Positions 6,995-9,236 of a stretch of 9,236 nt of DNA are shown one piece after another. The position numbers were made by a program, and so were the translations under genes. Under the pieces are notes generated by a model. That model was not told the origin of the DNA, ran no database searches, and was given only the letters and a program-made list of their open reading frames with translations. Source of the DNA: JAHFUI01 sp041485905 (GTDB lineage Bacteria > Acidobacteriota > Vicinamibacteria > Vicinamibacterales > CAVVIG01); NCBI GenBank assembly GCA_041485905.1, contig JBGPKK010000183.1, positions 1 through 9,236 on the forward strand. Reading direction: 5' to 3'. How positions within the stretch are numbered: the first letter of the stretch is position 1; every line of letters begins with the position of its first letter.

Positions 6995-8379
6995 GGGTTG
7001 AGCATCTTGCCGGGATTCATGCGGTTGTCCGGATCGATCGCGCGCTTGATGGTCCGCATCAATTCGAGCGCGGAACCGTGCTCGGCCTCGAGATATTTCA
7101 TCTTGCCGGTGCCTACCCCGTGCTCACCCGTGCACGTGCCGCCAAGGCGGAGCGCCCGCATCACGAGCCGCTCGTTGAGCCGCCGCGCGGCTTCGAGCTC
7201 GGCGGGATTGTGCACGTCCAGGATGAACAGCAAATGGAAGTTCCCATCGCCGGCATGGCCGACGAGCGAGATGGGGAACGGCGCGCCGGACGTGTCCTGC
7301 TTTGTTTCGAGGATGCACTCGGCGAGCCGTGAGATCGGGACGCACACGTCGGTGATCTGCGCGCGCGATCCTGGACGCAGCGCCAGCGACGCGTAGAGGG
7401 TATCGTGCCGCGCCTGCCACATTTTCTCGCGATCCTCGAGCCGTGTCGCCCATTGAAAATCGTGGCCGCCGCGCTCGGTGGCCAGCGCCTGGACGGTTCT
7501 CGCCTGATCGGCGACGTGTCCCTCGCTGTCGCTGTGAAACTCGAAGAAGAGCGTGGGGGCCACCCCGTAGCTCGTCTTCGAGTAACGATTGACGGCATCC
7601 ATCTGGGTCTCGTCCATCAGCTCCATGCGGGCGACTGGCACCCCGACGTGAATCGTCGCAATCACCGTCTCGATGGCACCCTCCATCGAATCGAAGGAGC
7701 ACACCGCCGCCGATACCGCTTCGGGCACGGGATGGAGGCGAACCGTGACTTCCGTGATCACGCCGAGCGTTCCCTCGGATCCGACGAACAGCCGCGTCAG
7801 GTCGTACCCCGCCGCTGACTTTCGCGCGCGCGACCCTGTGCCGATAATGCGGCCGTCCGGCAACACGACCGTCAAGGCCAGCACGTTCTCGCGCATCGTG
7901 CCGTATCGCACGGCCGTCGTGCCCGACGCGCGCGTGGCCGTCATGCCGCCGATGCTGGCGTCGGCGCCGGGATCGACCGTGAACGTCAGACCGGTGCTGC
8001 GCAGCGCCTTGTTCAACTGCACTCGGGTCACGCCGGCCTCGACCGTCGCATCCATGTCTTCCGCGCTCACGCGCAACACCTTGTTCATCTCGCGAAGATC
8101 GATCGTGATGCCGCCGTGGATCGCGTTGACGTGGCCTTCGAGCGACGTGCCGGTGCCGAACGGAATGACCGGCACGCGGTGCGCGGCGCTGATGGTCATA
8201 ATCGCGGAGACCTCGTCTGTCGTATGGGGAAAACAGACGACGTCGGGAGCGGCGGGCGTGTGGTACGACTCGTCGTGACTATGTTGCTCTCGGATCACCG
8301 GAGCATTGGTCGCGCGAACGCCCAGTAGCCGCTTGAGGTCGTCAACGGCCGCGCCGATCGCGCCCTCCACCAGTGGCAT
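6991..8379 (-). CDS. FAD-linked D-lactate / D-2-hydroxyacid dehydrogenase (LDHD/GlcD type)
   Basis: A 462-residue flavoprotein of the VAO family that oxidises D-2-hydroxy acids to 2-oxo acids, passing electrons to a respiratory carrier. The FAD-binding-4 domain covers about residues 40-220: PDVVCFPHTTDEV (45-57), the pyrophosphate loop PFGTGTSLEGH (73-83), DPGADASIGGMTATRASGT (136-154), RYGTMRENVL (158-167) and FVGSEGTLGVITE (198-210). The oxidase C-terminal domain has TDVCVPISRL, the metal-site HAGDGNFH (374-381), TCTGEHGVGTGK (415-426) and the end motif DPDNRMNPGKML. VRYGTMR, RKSAAGYDLT, DAVNRYSK and TDVCVPISRL resemble the mitochondrial LDHD branch more than GlcD. The ATG at 8379 precedes a normal N-terminus and lies 2 nt after the cupin stop; the frame is open upstream, but that stretch overlaps the cupin gene and carries no domain. 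The stop overlaps the next ATG by 4 nt. Class is firm; D-lactate versus another D-2-hydroxy acid is open. Confidence 0.92.
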   Translation of the reverse strand: MPLVEGAIGAAVDDLKRLLGVRATNAPVIREQHSHDESYHTPAAPDVVCFPHTTDEVSAIMTISAAHRVPVIPFGTGTSLEGHVNAIHGGITIDLREMNKVLRVSAEDMDATVEAGVTRVQLNKALRSTGLTFTVDPGADASIGGMTATRASGTTAVRYGTMRENVLALTVVLPDGRIIGTGSRARKSAAGYDLTRLFVGSEGTLGVITEVTVRLHPVPEAVSAAVCSFDSMEGAIETVIATIHVGVPVARMELMDETQMDAVNRYSKTSYGVAPTLFFEFHSDSEGHVADQARTVQALATERGGHDFQWATRLEDREKMWQARHDTLYASLALRPGSRAQITDVCVPISRLAECILETKQDTSGAPFPISLVGHAGDGNFHLLFILDVHNPAELEAARRLNERLVMRALRLGGTCTGEHGVGTGKMKYLEAEHGSALELMRTIKRAIDPDNRMNPGKMLNP

Positions 8380-8381
8380 CG

Positions 8382-9056
8382 CTATTTCAGCTCCACGGCG
8401 ATCAGACGGGATTTCCCGGTGACGAGCTGCTCGGTATGCGTGCGGTTCCTCGGATTGAACTTGGTCAGCCCGAAGGCGTTGGGGTTGATCTGGCTCTGGC
8501 CGTCCGGCGTCGTGGATTTCAAGGAGCCGTTCTCCACGTAGACCACCACAACGTCCTTGTCGTGAAAGTGCATCGGCGAAGGCTCGCCCGACGTGAAGGT
8601 ATAGTCCCACACAACCACTCGGTCGTTGTCGAGCCGCTTCTTCGAACCCGGCCGGGGAAACGCGCTCGGATACCCCGAGGTGTTCTGCAGCGGTGCGACG
8701 GCGTGATCCAGCAGCGCAATCATGATCGCCCGCACCGGCTCGCCGTCGCCAACGTTCTCTTCCGTCTTGACCGTCAACTTCGGCTCGAAGACCACATCGG
8801 CGGTCTTGCGTACGACAATCGCCGACGTGCCGTCGGGTCGCGTGACCTTCATCGTCCCGCCGGCCAGGTAGATGCTGACGATGTCGAGAATTGGCCGCAT
8901 CGGCGGGCTCGATGCGCCTTTGGGCCATGTCACGTCGCGGACCGACACGCGCTCGTTGTCGACGATGGGCTTCACCGCCTCGCCAGTGGCAGCGGCCGGT
9001 AGCGCGGGGAGGGCGCTGGCGAATAGACCGAGCGCAAGCGCGAGCACGGGAGTCAT
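8382..9056 (-). CDS. Exported two-cupin (bicupin-like) protein of unknown function
   Basis: A 224-residue protein with a signal peptide (hydrophobic residues about 3-23, likely cleavage after the Ala-rich stretch near 22-24). The mature part is two similar halves, about 29-118 and 138-224. Each has a [VL]DN[ED]RV.V strand, then a short sheet with TRPDGTS or TTPDGQS and an aliphatic closing strand. The second half has a cupin metal motif, SPMHFHDKDVVVVYVENG (His163 and His165). The matching position of the first half reads SPPMRPILDIVSIYLAGG with no histidines, so only the second half is likely to bind metal. I know of no function for this arrangement. The ATG at 9056 is preferred over the in-frame GTG at 9062 because GAGG at 9062-9065 lies 5 nt upstream of the ATG, whereas the GTG overlaps that site. 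It is the first gene of the operon, with a TATAAT box upstream and a stop 2 nt before the dehydrogenase start. Confidence 0.82.
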   Translation of the reverse strand: MTPVLALALGLFASALPALPAAATGEAVKPIVDNERVSVRDVTWPKGASSPPMRPILDIVSIYLAGGTMKVTRPDGTSAIVVRKTADVVFEPKLTVKTEENVGDGEPVRAIMIALLDHAVAPLQNTSGYPSAFPRPGSKKRLDNDRVVVWDYTFTSGEPSPMHFHDKDVVVVYVENGSLKSTTPDGQSQINPNAFGLTKFNPRNRTHTEQLVTGKSRLIAVELK

Positions 9057-9061
9057 GGTCA

Positions 9062-9065
9062 CCTC
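9062..9065 (-). promoter_or_regulatory. Shine-Dalgarno site of the cupin gene
   Basis: GAGG on the minus strand (within AGAGGTG) lies 5 nt before the ATG at 9056, an ordinary spacing. It decides the start: the GTG at 9062-9060 would overlap this site and have none of its own. Confidence 0.7.
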
Positions 9066-9076
9066 TGAGTGGTTCG

Positions 9077-9105
9077 ATTATACGCGGGCTGCCGAAGACG
9101 GTTTC
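9077..9105 (-). promoter_or_regulatory. candidate sigma-70-type promoter of the six-gene operon
   Basis: A perfect TATAAT is read on the minus strand at 9082-9077. It lies 20 bp upstream of the cupin ATG, giving a leader of roughly 14 nt that contains the GAGG site. At 17-bp spacing the -35 position (9105-9100) reads GAAACC, a poor match to TTGACA, so an activator or another sigma factor may be involved. The palindrome at 9089-9110 covers the -35 region and spacer. Confidence 0.55.
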
Positions 9106-9110
9106 GGCAG
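9089..9110. promoter_or_regulatory. perfect 8-bp palindrome between divergent genes, possible operator
   Basis: CTGCCGAA (9089-9096) and TTCGGCAG (9103-9110) are exact inverted copies around a 6-bp centre. The site is 32 bp upstream of the cupin ATG and 18 bp upstream of the acyl carrier protein ATG, overlapping the -35 region of the leftward promoter. Neither strand has a following T-run, so a dyad operator for a dimeric regulator fits better than a terminator. No regulator gene is in the window. Confidence 0.45.
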
Positions 9111-9128
9111 TACCATCCTCCCGTTGCG

Positions 9129-9236
9129 ATGGCGCTTCCCATTCAGCAGACGGTCATCGACGTGGTGAAGAACGTGAGCCGGCGGCCCGTCGAGCCGACG
9201 CCGTCGAGCGATCTGGTGGCGGATCTCGGGTTCGAC
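9129..9236 (+). CDS. Acyl carrier protein, N-terminal fragment (cut by window edge)
   Basis: The first 36 codons of a reading frame that runs off the right end. The translation shows a helix-I-like stretch (TVIDVVKNVSRR), a loop, then SSDLVADLGFD. This matches the acyl carrier protein pattern in which DLG.DSL follows and the serine carries 4'-phosphopantetheine. The window stops just before the expected serine, so the attachment site is not visible. The ATG at 9129 gives a normal ACP N-terminus; the furthest upstream in-frame start (GTG at 9069) would add unrelated sequence. No clear Shine-Dalgarno sequence precedes the ATG; TACCAT at 9111-9116 is a weak possible -10. It is divergent from the operon and probably starts a fatty acid, polyketide or lipid cluster to the right. 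It could also be a carrier domain of a larger protein. Confidence 0.72.
   Translation, partial: MALPIQQTVIDVVKNVSRRPVEPTPSSDLVADLGFD

Noticed and set aside
5453..7396. A 647-codon open frame on the plus strand, antisense to the TraB/GumN and Xaa-Pro aminopeptidase genes and to the end of the dehydrogenase gene
   Set aside because: It lies opposite genes with intact catalytic motifs, is very rich in Arg, Ala and Asp, has no recognisable domain, and starts inside the palindromic repeat. It is the kind of antisense frame that GC-rich codon use leaves open.
8380..8928. A 183-residue N-terminal extension of the FAD-linked dehydrogenase
   Set aside because: It overlaps the cupin gene in another frame and shows no domain. 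The ATG at 8379 gives a family-typical N-terminus and a 2-nt gap to the cupin stop.
9057..9062. The GTG at 9062 as the start of the cupin protein, adding two residues
   Set aside because: The GTG overlaps the only Shine-Dalgarno-like site, while the ATG at 9056 lies 5 nt after GAGG.
9089..9110. The palindrome as a rho-independent terminator
   Set aside because: No T-run follows on either strand, and the genes on both sides point away from it, so no transcript in the window needs to end there.
1..9236. CRISPR array, tRNA or rRNA genes, transposase, toxin-antitoxin or phage-defence genes
   Set aside because: I saw no regularly spaced repeats, no cloverleaf or rRNA-like sequence, and no such protein among the genes. 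Nearly every base belongs to the eight coding regions described.

Overview
The window is GC-rich bacterial chromosomal DNA, coding almost throughout, with no RNA genes, CRISPR arrays or transposase genes. It looks like a free-living Gram-negative-type heterotroph: three predicted proteins carry export signals. A short nested palindromic repeat at 5419-5475 resembles the interspersed repeats I associate with Acidobacteriota (Vicinamibacteria-like) genomes. That placement comes from memory of sequence style, not a search, and is tentative.

Layout: (1) 1-72, upstream region of pepF with a possible -10 box set for a leaderless transcript. (2) 73-1923, plus strand, an M3-family oligoendopeptidase F. 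(3) 1920-9056, minus strand, six tightly packed genes transcribed leftward. In transcription order they are an exported two-cupin protein, an LDHD-type FAD-linked D-2-hydroxyacid (D-lactate) dehydrogenase, an exported Xaa-Pro aminopeptidase, a TraB/GumN-family protein, a flavin amine oxidase and an APC amino-acid permease. Every junction is a 4-nt overlap or a gap of 2-3 nt, so this is very probably one operon. It meets pepF tail to tail, and the two stop codons share the bases CTAG. (4) 9057-9128, a 72-bp divergent promoter region with a TATAAT box and an 8-bp perfect palindrome. (5) 9129-9236, plus strand, the first 36 codons of an acyl carrier protein, cut off just before the expected phosphopantetheine serine.

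How the genes may work together (inference): the exported Xaa-Pro aminopeptidase trims proline-containing peptides outside the cytoplasm, the permease brings amino acids in, and the flavin amine oxidase deaminates amines or amino acids. The LDHD-type enzyme would oxidise D-2-hydroxy acids, including those related to 2-oxo acids from amino-acid breakdown. PepF would degrade oligopeptides in the cytoplasm. The cupin and TraB-like proteins have no clear place in this scheme.

The most interesting feature is the repeat. It lies in frame between the start codon and the signal-peptide core of the TraB/GumN gene and is flanked by a 7-bp direct repeat. Conceptual removal of 66 bp (22 codons) leaves a shorter, ordinary signal peptide in the same frame. 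I found no clearly undescribed multi-gene system; most genes belong to well-known families.
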